Assembly (NCBI GenBank): GCA_949358305.1
Contig: OX442317.1
Coordinates: 4,716,186 to 4,780,185, forward strand
Source of the DNA: Strigamia acuminata
Taxonomy: Eukaryota; Arthropoda; Chilopoda; Geophilomorpha; Linotaeniidae
Direction: 5' to 3'
DNA: 64,000 nt
In this document: piece after piece, positions 48,038 to 59,578 of the stretch
Position numbering within the stretch: the first letter of the stretch is position 1
Layout: each line of letters starts with the position of its first letter
The notes under the pieces: model-generated
Seen by the model: only the letters and a program-made list of their open reading frames with translations
What the model was told of the DNA's origin: nothing
Databases searched by the model: none
Program-made: the position numbers and the translations under genes

Positions 48038-49191
48038 GGCGTACAATTTTTTTTTTTTTTTTTTTTTGAAAATTAATTATTTTTATTTTTTTTATTTTAG
48101 ATTTTAATGGCGAGTTGAGTTATTGTTCCCATTAAACTGAAAAAAAAAGTACTGTATAATCAATGCAAAAAGTTAGTTGCAATAACTTAGTATGAATTTT
48201 TAATTTTAGTTTGTATTTAATTAGCTTTTCCTCCAAGAATAATGAATTTTTTTTCATTATTTCGTGTCAATTAATTGATCGATTAATTGATATTTTTGTT
48301 ATTTACATTTATTTTTTTATTTTTATTTTTAAGAAATTTTTTTTTTTATAAATTTTTTAAAAAATGAAAAATTTTACCGTCATTTTTGATGTGATCAGTT
48401 GTTCTAGCTTTTACGCTAAAAAATTCGTGTAACAAGTTACAAATTAGTCACTTCTAGTTAGTTAACACGAAACGTTAACTGCAAATCTGCAATCTTTAAC
48501 CCTGCACTGGACTTTAAATTCAAACCTGTTTACCAGTAGGTCCTTTGGAATATCAATGGATGTCATTTTTATAGAAGTTGTTAACAAAAAAATACCAAAA
48601 AAATTGTTGTAAAATTTCTAGAACGTTAGAAAAGAAACAAAAATTTTTTTCTCCAAATTTGAACATAAAAATAAAATAAAAAATAAAAATAAAAAATCGT
48701 TGAATTCAGGTTAAATTCAATTCTAAGAGTTTATTTCCAAGTAAACACAAACTACAAAGGAAGGGTATTCGTAACGGTTAACTGACACTACAATAATATA
48801 AACTGAAAGAACGTTAAACTATTCTAACACTGAAGGAGCACTAAAATTCAAACAAAAACAAAAAAATACAAAAATCGTTCGATTAACTACATGGAAGAAT
48901 GCGGAATAAGGGACATTTTGCATGCATTTTACAATATAGTTATTTCTGTTAAAAAAACAACTCAAATTCCATTGAAAAATGTTCCCAGATACAACAAACT
49001 GAATAAATTCCCCCAAAATTAAAACAAGAACCGAAACGATCTCATTTAACAGCAAATAACTCCAATATACATCAAAAACTGCTGACATTATTTATTTACA
49101 GCATTGTAGGGCAAATTTGGAGCCAAAAATAAAAGAAACAAAACGAAAAAAAATTCGTGACACATTTTTAAAAAAATCGGAAAAATTCAAT
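48038..49191. other. Convergent 3' UTRs
   Basis: AT-rich sequence between the stop of the four-repeat protein gene and the stop of the minus-strand zinc-finger gene. No gene or structured element recognised. Confidence 0.6.
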
Positions 49192-50634
49192 TTAATTATT
49201 TGGATTGTTTTCCTCCATGTCTACATTGACCTCGTCCGTCATGACGGGTCGAAATATGAACTGGATGCCCTCCGCTTGCCGCAAAGGTTCGTTCGGGTCA
49301 GTTTGGTAAACCGTAACGTACAGTTTCTTACACTCCTGACACACGACCGGGTTCTCTTCGCCATGATTCGCCATCACGTGCAAGATGAGATGACTTTTCT
49401 CGTGGAAAGCCATCGTGCAAAACACGCAGTGGTGATGGCACAATCTGATATGACGGATCAAAGCGTCGTCGGTCAAGAAGAGGCGCAAACAAATGTTGCA
49501 TTGCGGGCGCATCACTTCCTCCGGTTCCTTCGGCGGCGGGTCCTTCGCGTGGATGCGAACGTGGGTCGTCACTTCATCCAACGACGTCATTTTCAACGAA
49601 CATTCGCCGCATTCGAATTTTCTTTCGCGGACGTCTGTCTTTTGCCTCTTCGGTTTCCGCTGCTGCACGCAGACGCGACACGACGACACCGTCGACTCCA
49701 TCTCGCCCTCGTCGTCCCAGAAATACGCGTTGCACGTCACGCACTTGTAGACTTTCCCCTTCTCCGCCGGTTTTTCCGGCAATTCGTACATGTCCGCATT
49801 GCCGTCGTCGTCGCCCTTGATCTGAATTTCCTCCAAAACCTTCAAAAAAATGGAAAAAATTAATTTAAAATCGATAAAAACGAATCAAATCAGACATACT
49901 CCTCTGCAGACATCGCAGGACGTCGAGACCAAATCCTCGTGACACTTCTTGACATGTTGCAAAACATTAGTCTTCTTGACGAAACACGAATTGCAGACTG
50001 GACAATGAAAGTGGACGTCCATCTGATGCTGTCGCAGCTCCTCCTTCCTGTTGAACATCTCCCGACACGCACTGCACATGTGTTGCAATCGCAGGAAACA
50101 ATCGTTGCAGACCATCGACCGATGAAACTCGAGCAAATGTTGCATGTTTTGACCCTTGACACCCGACGAAACGTCGTCGCCCTGATGCGACAATAAATGC
50201 GCATCGAATAACTTGCGGTCCATGAACTTCTTGGGGCAAAACGGACAATCGTTGGACGGCTTCACATTGTGCAGACTCCCCAAATGCAGTTTGTACCCGG
50301 ATAACGTGTCGAACACCTTCTGACAGAGCGGACAGGTGTACGGCGGACGTTGCATAGCGGCCGTGTGGTGGAATAAGTGGATCCACAGCGAATGTTTGTG
50401 CTGTAATTTGCGGTGGCAATATCCGCAGAAATATTTGGGAAACCAAATTCGTGGAGTCAAGTTGCAGGGACTGTCCAGTTTCTTCCTGCATGCTTGACAG
50501 ATGCGGCTGCTTGAATTTGCCGACGATTCGTCCACGGGCTCTTCGTTCCTTTCTTCGTCTTCGGGTGGTGTCGGGCTGGCGTACCGTACGGTTAAGTCGT
50601 CGTACATATTTACGTGGTTCTTATCTGATGTCAT
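49192..50634 (-). CDS. C2H2 zinc-finger protein with atypical fingers
   Basis: Two coding exons, 50634-49900 and 49839-49192, in phase 0 give 460 residues. The start at 50634 (MTSDKNHVNMYDD) follows a likely 5' UTR acceptor (TTATTTGCAG). The N-terminus is acidic. About eight C2H2 fingers are spread over the protein, separated by non-canonical linkers rather than TGEKP (CGYCHRKLQHKHSLWIHLFHH; CPLCQKVFDTLSGYKLHL; CPVCNSCFVKKTNVLQHVKKCH; CNICLRLFLTDDALIRHIRLCH). Several extra CxxC pairs lack the His half (CQACRKKL; CVTCNAYF; CDVCRG). It is presumably a nuclear DNA- or RNA-binding protein. I cannot assign an ortholog. It is head to head with the next zinc-finger gene across 1.8 kb. Confidence 0.85.
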
Positions 50635-52426
50635 TTTCAGTCCTTTGCACTGCAAATAAGCACGACCGAATTAATTTCAATGAAAAATAAATTAATTTGT
50701 CTTTGGTTGAATTAAATTCCACGTTGTTTTTAATTTTTCGTGTTGATTTGGGGTTGAAATAAATTTTTTTCGGGATTTTGTGGAAAATTCGTGGAAAAAT
50801 TCGTCAGGAAAAAAGCCTGGTTTTTCGATTGTGGCTTAAATGGCGGCGATTGATAGATTTACTTACTTAAATCAGCCTAGAGTAGTTGTGGAATAAAGAC
50901 CGGTTTATATTTGTACTTAAAAATTAAATAAAAATATTGTTTAAAATCGGTAATATGTAGAAGAAATTCAAAACGACAAAAACGTTCGGTGAGGATGCAA
51001 GATGGCGCCGCTTGTTCTTTCAAACCGTGAAAATTTAGACAAACCACATAGGGTGTGACGTATTTCCGCGTGAGGTTTGTTATGCGTAGTCGACGACGAA
51101 TGACACAGATTTTAAATCTTCAAATTATAGCATTTCCTCTTTGTTCATAGATGACGCTAACTGTGATATTTATAAAATCCGGTAGCCGATTAGTATCAGT
51201 TTTCGACCTTTTTTAAACACATTTCGCACTTTTTCAAAATAATTCCCGTAATAAAATCGCAAATTCGCACGAGGAAATAACCAATTCAATATACATATCA
51301 TTTAATACCAACCCAAATAAAAATTCCGAGCAATGCGTGCCATCATCTCATAAATTTTAAACGAAAAATATCTTTACCCTACAAAAAAAAGCGAAAAATA
51401 TCTCTTTATTCACACACAACGAAACAAAACCCAACCCCACCGCTACGAAACAATGAATAAAACCAACAAAACCTCTCGATTCACTAAAAAAAAACCATTT
51501 TTCACAATAATCGATTTTTAATGCAATTTTTTCCACCATTTATGAACATCAAATAACCCTCCAGCACGATGCGGGATCGATAATGATTGACTACACAATC
51601 AACCCCATTTTGCTCTTCATTGAAGGTAGGTTTGCAAACATCCCCTTTACACCGCCACCCTTTGAACCCGTACGAAGTGGCATTTTACTCGAAAGCCGAA
51701 ATTTTTCCCCCAAAACCAGAAATTCTCGCGCCCAAACACCCGATCAACGGCACCGCTTGATCCCGCGATGATTTTGATACAAAAATCACGGCATACTTGA
51801 CGCACAAATTGACACAAAATGGATCATAACCCGTTAAACCCGAATTTCAAATCACATTTTAATTCCATCAAAGTTGCAAATGCTCGAAACCACGGCGTGT
51901 GCTTTGCTATTTTTACGTTCCCGTTTCGCTCGTTTTTCCCGTTCATCCCATTCCGCATCGTTTTTGCTTTTAATTGCGATAAATTTGGAAGCGCCTTGAT
52001 TTTATCGACCAGTTATTCCACGTACATCTGCATTTAGGCCAATTTGTTTTCCGATGGCTTTTTCTTTCGCTCCTGCCTGGCGACATTTTGCTGTGGAAAT
52101 GTGCGAGCAACTTTTCTCGGCTCGTGTCCCGGGACAGGCCAAACCGCATCTGGGACATTGAAAATTCTAGAAATCGGACACAAGTTTAATAATTTACAAC
52201 CCACGCACACAAATTTATAAAAATAATAATAACAATTTTAGATTTAGGTAAAAAAAAAACTCAACAAAAACCGTTGAATTAACCATTAAAATAATACAAA
52301 ATGGCGGGTTACATTCAGCCATTTTTATTACGATTCACATTTGATTATTGATTATTTTTTTTTGGCTTCTTTATTTATTTTAGGGTTAATCATGTCATCG
52401 TAAGAATATTTTACAATTTTACAACA
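50635..52426. promoter_or_regulatory. Divergent region between two zinc-finger genes
   Basis: On the minus strand, a donor GTAAGT (50866-50861) pairs with the acceptor beside 50649 to form a 5' UTR intron. ATGGCGGCGATTG (50840-50852) and AAGATGGCGCC (50999-51009) are promoter-type YY1-like elements. The rest (51060-52400) is unannotated AT-rich DNA with only short spurious frames. Confidence 0.5.
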
Positions 52427-55226
52427 ATGGCGGCAACAAGGCCTAAAACTGAAGGCAAAGTTCAACCGGCGTCGACATTAGCCATTCGTCAAAAACTCGA
52501 TCTTTTGCATCAAAAGTCGAATTTACTCGGCAACGAGTTTCCAGTCGGGATGGAATCCTACACGTGCACCTATTGCTCCAAGGTGTTTTCCGATTTGCGC
52601 GTGCTCAAATCGCATCAAGGCATACACACCGGGGAAAGGCCGTTTCCATGTTCCCATTGTTTGCGCTGCTTTAAGAACAAATACCAACTGCGAGACCATC
52701 TCAGAGTTCATACAGGTAGGTGACTTTTCTAATTCCCTCACAACACTAAATCCGTAAGAGTAATTAAGAGTTAAGCAGCATTGGGTCTAGTGGGTACTTG
52801 GATGGATGATTTTTGTTAAGGCCATCTTCATTGATTTCCCCAGTTCTTGATGCTGGTTCTGGTTATTCTTATCATTTCATTTGTTGTTTTTAATCTTAAG
52901 GGGTGTGAGTTGTTGGGTCCTTACTTGGCCCTGGTTTGATTTGAGTGCTCTTATGAATATTTTGCCAAATGTAGCAATGCCAATCCGTAACAGGGCGATT
53001 TGGACGTTTCTTCCAGCCTTCTCATTTGGCGAATGTAGACATGCATGAATGATAGGCCCACCTTTACCATTGGGCTAACTGGGCTGCAGCCCAGGGGCGC
53101 TGGGCACAGAGGCTCGATGGACACAGAAGGGCGCCGGGCACAGAACCTGGGCAAAGGGCGCCTGAGTTTTATTAGCCCAGGGCGCTGAAAAGTGTACTAG
53201 TAAAGGCGGCTCTAATGAATGAGGAGATAGTTGTGGGAAAATATGTTTTATATCTCGCTAAAGCATTTTCCAGAGCGAAAGTTAGAGGGTCGAAGATGAC
53301 CAGATAACGTCCCAATTCTAATGCCATAGTTGCAAAGTTCTTTGACATTTTTGTCTGCAGTGGCAACCCTGTGGGTCCAATGAACTCACAGTATCTGTCT
53401 TGGAATTTCAGAGGTTTATATAACCGCGTAGAGATTAGAAATTACTGGTCAGAAGGGAGCAGATGTGCCCTTGGGAGGAACTTTTAGCGGACCTTTCAAA
53501 TAAACCCGTGGTGGGCACCATCTGTCTGAATAAACATGAGACATTGCTTGTGCAACGATGCACTGAAGCAACTTGCAAAATTAAGACAGTTTAGTCTTTA
53601 AGAGGGCCTTAGAATTGAGCCGTCACGCTTCCTCATGCGTGAGTAATAACTTGTTAAAAAAGGGAAGTATTTAAAATACTTCATGGTACGTTGCCGGCAG
53701 GAATTATACTCCTTAGACTTTTGAAAATTTAATTCTAGATTGAATTGAAAGACACTCAATAAAGTTTACTGCACAGATGCACACATGTTTAATATACAGT
53801 AGTTGTTAGAGTTTAATTTTTCCTTCTAAACTTTTCAATGCTGATAAAACATCTGTCTTGAAGGATACTAAAAGATTTATTTTGTCTATTGTCAGGTGAA
53901 AAGCCCTTTCATTGTCCAACATGCCCAAAATCATTTGCACAGAAAAACCAACTGAATCTCCACCTTCCCACTCACAACAATGAACGGCCATTTGTGTGTG
54001 GTCTATGTGGGAAGAGCTTCAAAATAGCAACCACTTTACAAACCCATCTAAAATTCCATTCTGATGAACGCCCATATGCTTGTCCAGTTTGCCATTTCGC
54101 CTTCCATCTTCCTTCGCTACTGCGTTCTCACATGCGAACACACACCGGAGAGCGGCCATATCCTTGCAAATTCTGCGGCAAGAGATTCAAGACGGCCAGC
54201 ACGCGAAAAGTGCACGAAAGATCTCACGAACCCGAACCTGCATTCAAATGCCCCGAATGTGAGCGCTGTTTCACCTATGCATCGAATCTAGCAATGCATC
54301 GAAGAACTCACAGAGACAAGGATCAATGTGCATGTCCAAAATGTGATGCTCTTTTGATCTCGATGGACGAATTGAAACGCCACTTGGCAGATGTCCATGG
54401 AAACAAGAGTCATAATTGTGGAGTATGCAAGGAGACTTTCTGCAATAAGACAGCTCTTGACGAGCATGTGAGGATCCATGAAGCGGAAGCAGTGGCTTTT
54501 ACTTGCCACCACTGTCACAAGGTGTTTGAAACTGAAACTGAATATCAGAGTCATATTACTACTTTGCCATGTGTTAAGCTGTACGGGTGTGGAAAGTGCG
54601 AAGAGAGGTTTGAAACCATATCTCAACTTAACGGTCACATGTGGAGTCACAAGCCACCTAGATCTAACCGAAGAGGCCGGCCACCAAAGAGATTTGTCTA
54701 TGAAGCCAATATTGATAACGATGACAAAGAATCAGCAAGCATGTTGAATAATGTTGGGTTTGTGGATGAAGGTGGGCAATCTGAAGGAAAGTCTGAGCTT
54801 CTGGACTCCTTGCAGCTAAGCGTCGCGTATAAGCCGCGGCTTTTCTGCGGGATATGTTTTATGGAGTTTAGCGGCAACGAAGACTTGAAGAAACACTTGG
54901 AGAAAAATCATGTTGTAAAGGAAAAGGAAGAGGAGGCCCAAGATGTGATATCTGCTACCAACGAGTCTGCAGTAAAGATCGAAGTGGAGCCAGACATCGT
55001 TGAACCTGTTCGAAGCAATCGAAGACTAGTCCACACCGTTAGTTCAGCCAATCATCGGCTTTTGCAGAAATACTTTACTGTTTCTGTTTCGGACGATGAC
55101 CTGTCGGAGGAGAATGAGATGAGATTTCTTCGAGAACTTCAATTGACATCGGGACAAGAAACCTCACGAAGAACCAAGCGACTGAAGCAGGGATGGCCCT
55201 CATACATCGCAATGGTGAAGGATTGA
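52427..55226 (+). CDS. C2H2 zinc-finger protein (about 12 fingers) with AT-hook
   Basis: Two exons, 52427-52715 and 53896-55226, join in phase 1 within the linker HTGEKPF and give 539 residues. The start MAATRPKTEGK sits in a CAATGGCGGCAAC context. Fingers 1-7 are canonical with TGERP/TGEKP-type linkers (CTYCSKVFSDLRVLKSHQGIH onward). Fingers 8-11 are more diverged (CPKCDALLISMDELKRHLADVH; CHHCHKVFETETEYQSHITTLPC). After them comes an AT-hook, RSNRRGRPPKR, then one isolated finger (CGICFMEFSGNEDLKKHLEKNH), an acidic linker and a basic C-terminus. It is probably a sequence-specific nuclear factor. The 1.18-kb intron carries foreign-looking sequence, including a 5S rRNA-like fragment. Confidence 0.88.
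52769..52809 (+). ncRNA. 5S rRNA-like fragment (5S-derived retroelement or pseudogene)
   Basis: The 41 bases beginning AGTTAAGCAGCATTGGGTCT and ending GGTACTTGGATGGATGA match the 5S internal control region (A box, intermediate element and C box) with about ten changes. The 5' half and 3' stem of 5S are missing or unrecognisable, so this is not a functional 5S gene. It lies on the sense strand of the zinc-finger gene intron. Confidence 0.65.
53040..53215. mobile_element. Possible decayed transposon fragment in the intron
   Basis: A GC-rich island in AT-rich DNA with repeated GGCGC(T/C)GGGCACAG segments, GCAGCCCAGGGGCGC and AAAGGCGGCTCT. These resemble the ends of hAT-type elements. Termini and target duplication cannot be delimited by eye. 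Confidence 0.35.
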
Positions 55227-57478
55227 TTGTAATTAGCTCTTTTTCTTCGTTTCCAAAGCTTCCAATAAATCTTCCTTTACTCGAAACTAGATCCAGGATT
55301 TAGTTCAAACTTAGCCTAAATGTTTCATTAGGTGCATTCAATAAAGGGTAAGAAGTACCAAAATGAAAAATATATGCCATTTCCTGTTGTATAAGTTACT
55401 TGGGTGATTTAAGTGACTGAAATTGAATGTGCCTAGTATTTATTGTGCAATATATGTTACAACTGAATGGATTTAGAATATTTTGTTATGACGTTTGTGT
55501 AACTCTGGGTTATTGATGTAATTATATTTTATGGATGCCAAATGTGTAATACAGCATTGTTACGTTCAAGTTAAATTGTAACATAAGCTTAGATGGTAAA
55601 AATTTTGTACGAACAGCTTAGAATGCACCTTAAAGATAAGAGATGACCACTACAATCCAATGTGTGGTGAACATCTAACTGCATTAGTTGCATCTCCATG
55701 TAAAATTAAAAACTTCCAGGAAAAGAGTTTTAAAAGATTCTTAAATCTACTCCAGTTCTCTGTCTGCCATCATCTTATTTGTTTAATTGCTTCCGTGAAG
55801 GGAGGAAATCAGCCATTTATAGCGGGATATTACTAACTACCCAGACAAAGGGTATTATCAAGTATAGTCTTCGTATTTCCTCCATCACGCTTCTATTCTA
55901 TGGGAGCCTGAAACTAGGCTAAAGCAAAGTAACACAGTTGTTATTAACTTAAAGTTGTTTGTTGGTCCGTGTTAAGAACAAGTTTGTACAAGACTTTTGC
56001 CAATTGCATGACATGTTTTTATTGTAAATTTGTTATTACCAGTTTATAGACAAGTTATTGGATAGGATGACTTAGAAATGAATGGAAATGTTAGTTGTAG
56101 CAGCAATTTAGAGATGTTTTTAAGCCATTTCTATGAATTTTCAACCTTATATGCAATTTAAATATGAAATAATTATAATGTTGAATGTACACTTTTTAGC
56201 CGGTTTTAATTGAAGTCAAAGTCAAAGAAAGAAAATTATTATAAAAGTGATTCAGAATGATTTATAGGTACCTGCAAGATTGAAAAAATTTGGAAAAATA
56301 TTTTTTGAAATTAATTTCTAGCTCGCTATGCAAATTTTTCACCACTTAATCAATTGATAGATGCAAATCGTGGAAGTTTTAATGTGCTAAAACACAGGGC
56401 CGCGTTCACCTATGTCAATGAACTAAATAAAAGGTCTTAATAATGAACCTGAGCAACTGAAAATTGATTTCTAAGTAACGGGACCCCCAGGACCCCATAA
56501 CTGGTTAATGCGGCCCTGCAAAAAAAATGTTAAACCCGATCCAGGTCAATTTCCCTCCAGTTTCACATTAATCTATTTTAGCTGGATAATTTTGGATTTT
56601 TATTGTATTTATTTGAAAAATCGGACAATTTATTTTTATTTATTTTTATTTTTATTTTTTTATAGATACATTTTGTGTATAAATTTTATTATTATTATTG
56701 TATCAAGGTTTTGGTGATAGAAAATTAGAATGTAATGAGAAACATGATAAAAATTGTTTTCTCGTTTTATTTTTTATTTTTAGTTGACGGATTTACAATT
56801 TTTTTTTCGTTATTTATTTTTATTTTATATAGAAGTTGTTAGAAATATATTTTTATGTGACAATTTCCTTTTTAGAGGTAGCGTTGTTGTCGTAGTGAAT
56901 AAAGATGTTTTTGATCATGTTCTAGTTTGTAGAAAATGTAGAAAAGAAATTTCGCAAAAGAGTATTTGTTGATGTGCTTAATACAGCAATAAATATAAAT
57001 TAGAAACGTTGCTTTATTCCTTCCATTTCTAGATTCGAGTTGAGGTTATTTTATCGATCTGAATCTGAGTTGTGATGACGTCATTTGCAACCGCAGATTT
57101 TATCGACAGCACTCGTAAGTAGATAACCGATTACGTCACACGAAAACTGGGAAATGAAAATTTTTACGAAAACCCGAAATCAACGTTCCCAACGAAGAAT
57201 AAAACGAACAAAAAAACCCATTTTAAAAAACAAAACCATAAAGGAAACCTTCTATTTTCCGAAAAAAAAAGCATTTAAAATAAAAATCAAATCTATTTCG
57301 TAATTTCGAGTGCAGCTCTACAACTTCCTCCGCTTCCCACAACCAAATCACATTTTCCCACCAACACTCCCAATGGAATGTGCTAGGTTTAAATTTAGCA
57401 ACGGCATCTCCATTTGGACGTGCAAACACGACGCAAACATGTGCAACAAATAAGCAAAAAAGCCCACAAACTTAAAAA
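55227..57478. other. 3' UTR and intergenic region with a small inverted-repeat element
   Basis: No further coding sequence. It contains the 56395-56518 element and a CRE palindrome (57076-57083) upstream of the next gene. Confidence 0.55.
56395..56518. mobile_element. 124-bp MITE-like element with terminal inverted repeats
   Basis: The left end CAGGGCCGCGTT and the right end AATGCGGCCCTG are inverted copies (11 of 12). The flanking octamers CTAAAACA and CAAAAAAA agree at 6 of 8 positions, compatible with a worn 8-bp hAT target duplication. CAGGG-type ends are common in hAT elements. There is no coding capacity. Confidence 0.6.
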
Positions 57479-58915
57479 ATGGACGACATTCTCCAAGTGA
57501 TTCTAGATGAAACGGAAAAAGTATTCAAACCACTCCTCACCGCACCGTTCGACGACGAAAACGAGAACGAGAACGAGAACGAGGAGGAGATGAACGCAGA
57601 TATCCTAGAATCATCGAACCAACTCGAAAACGAAATCCAGAAAGAAGCGCTGCGCAAACTCTCATTCTTCGAATCGCAAAATGGCGACCTCCCATCGTCG
57701 ATCCGTTGTAAACACTGCCCCCAAAAATTTGCTAAACGAACTGATCTGGATTCCCATTTACAGAAACGCCACCAGGACCAACGACCGTTCACGTGCGAAC
57801 AATGCGAAAAACGTTTTGCGACGAAAAACATCCTGAAACAACACGTGCGAATCCACACGAAGGAAAAGCCGTACAGTTGCCACTTCTGCTACAAGTGTTT
57901 CTCGCACCGAACTGCGCTGGCCAATCACATCAGGACGCACACGGGCGAGAAACCATTCGACTGCAGTTTCTGCAGCAAGTCGTTCGGCGAGAAGGCCAAG
58001 CTATTGTTACACATGCGAGTGCACACGGGCGAGAAACCGTTCAGATGCGCGCACTGCCAGCGTGCGTTTCGTGACAAGTCGTCGTACAACGTGCACTTGA
58101 GGATCCACACGGGCGAGAAGCCGTTTTGTTGTCACTATTGCCAACGTTGTTTCACGCATAGGAATTCGTTCAAGGATCATTTGCGCATCCACACGGGCGA
58201 GAAGCCGTTCGTTTGCGCGCACTGTAAGCGCGATTTTGCCAAGCAGTCGACGCTGAGGAAACATCTGGAGGTGCACGGGGTCGCCAAACCGCTCGAATTG
58301 CATTTACACGCGATTATTAAGCCGTCGCAGCAGCTGGAAGCTGGGAGAAGCGATTTGGCGAGTGATCAGGGTTTAGTGACGTCATCTTGCGTCAAGGATT
58401 CGCCGGAGGAAGGATTGAATGTGACGTCGTTTGTTGGTTCGGAACAGAAGCGGGGGAGAGATTTTGGCGCGCGTGTGAATTCGTTGTTGGGAGCTTTGCA
58501 CGAGAATCGGATTCACGTTTGCGTGTTTTGTCGTACGTTGTGCGAAGATTCGGACGGTTTGGAGAGGCATTTACGATCGCATTCGACGGAGGGTCGGATT
58601 TGGAAAATAGGCTGCGATCTCGTCTGTTTATTTACGGCCATTTTGGGCCTCGATGTGGTTACGGCGCTCGGGTTTAATCGGCGTGATTTTCAGCGAGTGA
58701 TCGAGGATTTTGGAGATGTTTTAGAAATCAACGAGAAATCGAGTGGAAATGATGCGAACGATCCGATTTTAGTCGTTCGGGATAAACTGAGGTCGTTTTT
58801 CACCGCTTTGGTTCCGGAAACGGAAGTTGAAGAGGTCAAGTTGGACCGGGTGGATATTTTTGAATTGTTATACGACATGGTCGTTGTTTATCCCTTTTGC
58901 GATAATGCCAAATAG
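57479..58915 (+). CDS. Intronless C2H2 zinc-finger protein with shared C-terminal domain
   Basis: A single 478-residue frame. The N-terminus is acidic with an EN repeat (residues about 25-40). Seven consecutive fingers follow, with canonical HTGEKPF linkers between most of them (CKHCPQKFAKRTDLDSH to CAHCKRDFAKQSTLRKHLEVH). A linker leads to an eighth, degenerate finger (CVFCRTLCEDSDGLERHLRSH). The last 106 residues (373-478, starting RIWKIGCDLVCLF) form a non-finger domain that aligns with the C-terminus of the gene at 61.1-63.1 kb. It is presumably a nuclear DNA-binding factor. The frame is uninterrupted, with good codon use and a stop followed by A/T-rich 3' sequence. Confidence 0.92.
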   Translation: MDDILQVILDETEKVFKPLLTAPFDDENENENENEEEMNADILESSNQLENEIQKEALRKLSFFESQNGDLPSSIRCKHCPQKFAKRTDLDSHLQKRHQDQRPFTCEQCEKRFATKNILKQHVRIHTKEKPYSCHFCYKCFSHRTALANHIRTHTGEKPFDCSFCSKSFGEKAKLLLHMRVHTGEKPFRCAHCQRAFRDKSSYNVHLRIHTGEKPFCCHYCQRCFTHRNSFKDHLRIHTGEKPFVCAHCKRDFAKQSTLRKHLEVHGVAKPLELHLHAIIKPSQQLEAGRSDLASDQGLVTSSCVKDSPEEGLNVTSFVGSEQKRGRDFGARVNSLLGALHENRIHVCVFCRTLCEDSDGLERHLRSHSTEGRIWKIGCDLVCLFTAILGLDVVTALGFNRRDFQRVIEDFGDVLEINEKSSGNDANDPILVVRDKLRSFFTALVPETEVEEVKLDRVDIFELLYDMVVVYPFCDNAK

Positions 58916-59578
58916 ATTCGTTGTTTTTATTGTTGATTAATTTATTTTAGATACACATTTATTATTTTTTTTGAGAAAATTTTTTATGTATAGCTATTAC
59001 AACTGGTTAGGTTTGTAATGAATTTATAGATTTTTACTTTGATTTGTTGCGTGAGATTTTTATAAAAGTTGTTGATGAAAATAAATAGACGTTTCTAGTC
59101 ACTGAGTTTCCGATTTCTGGTGTAAGAGTGCGCTGTTTGCTCAAACATCGCTAGCGGATGACCGCAATACAACTCCGTGATAAAGTTTTATGTTCCCACC
59201 GGGAGCATGTAATGCTTAAGCGACACTCGTTGGACGTTAAAACGTAATTTTATAAACATACGTGTTTTTTTAGCCGATTTTATTTAATATTTCTTGAAAA
59301 ATATTGTTTTATTTTCGATTTTTGGACGATAATTCAATTTTTTTAAAAGTATATTAAATATGCATTACACTTGCCTGGAGTCTATCAGAAATGTAACCCG
59401 AGGAACCGTATAGCCGCCATCCGGTTATCATCTTCTTTTCTCGATCTTGTAACTCATAAGATGGCGTAATAAAGTTACAACACCGATTAGTTTCTCGAGT
59501 GAAACAAAGAGGTAAAGTTTTGCAATAATTTAAAAAAACACGGAATTATTAATTTTCAACTTTTCTAGTTGCGTGAAA
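58916..59578. other. Intergenic with 5' UTR exon of the next gene
   Basis: A likely 5' UTR donor (AGAG|GTAAAG, near 59510) and acceptor TTTTCTAG (59562-59569) precede the next start codon. An ATGGCGGC element in reverse orientation lies near 59414-59421. Nothing else recognised. Confidence 0.5.

Noticed and set aside
59100-59230. Non-AT-rich segment considered as an RNA gene
   Set aside because: No tRNA, snRNA or 5S consensus was recognisable.
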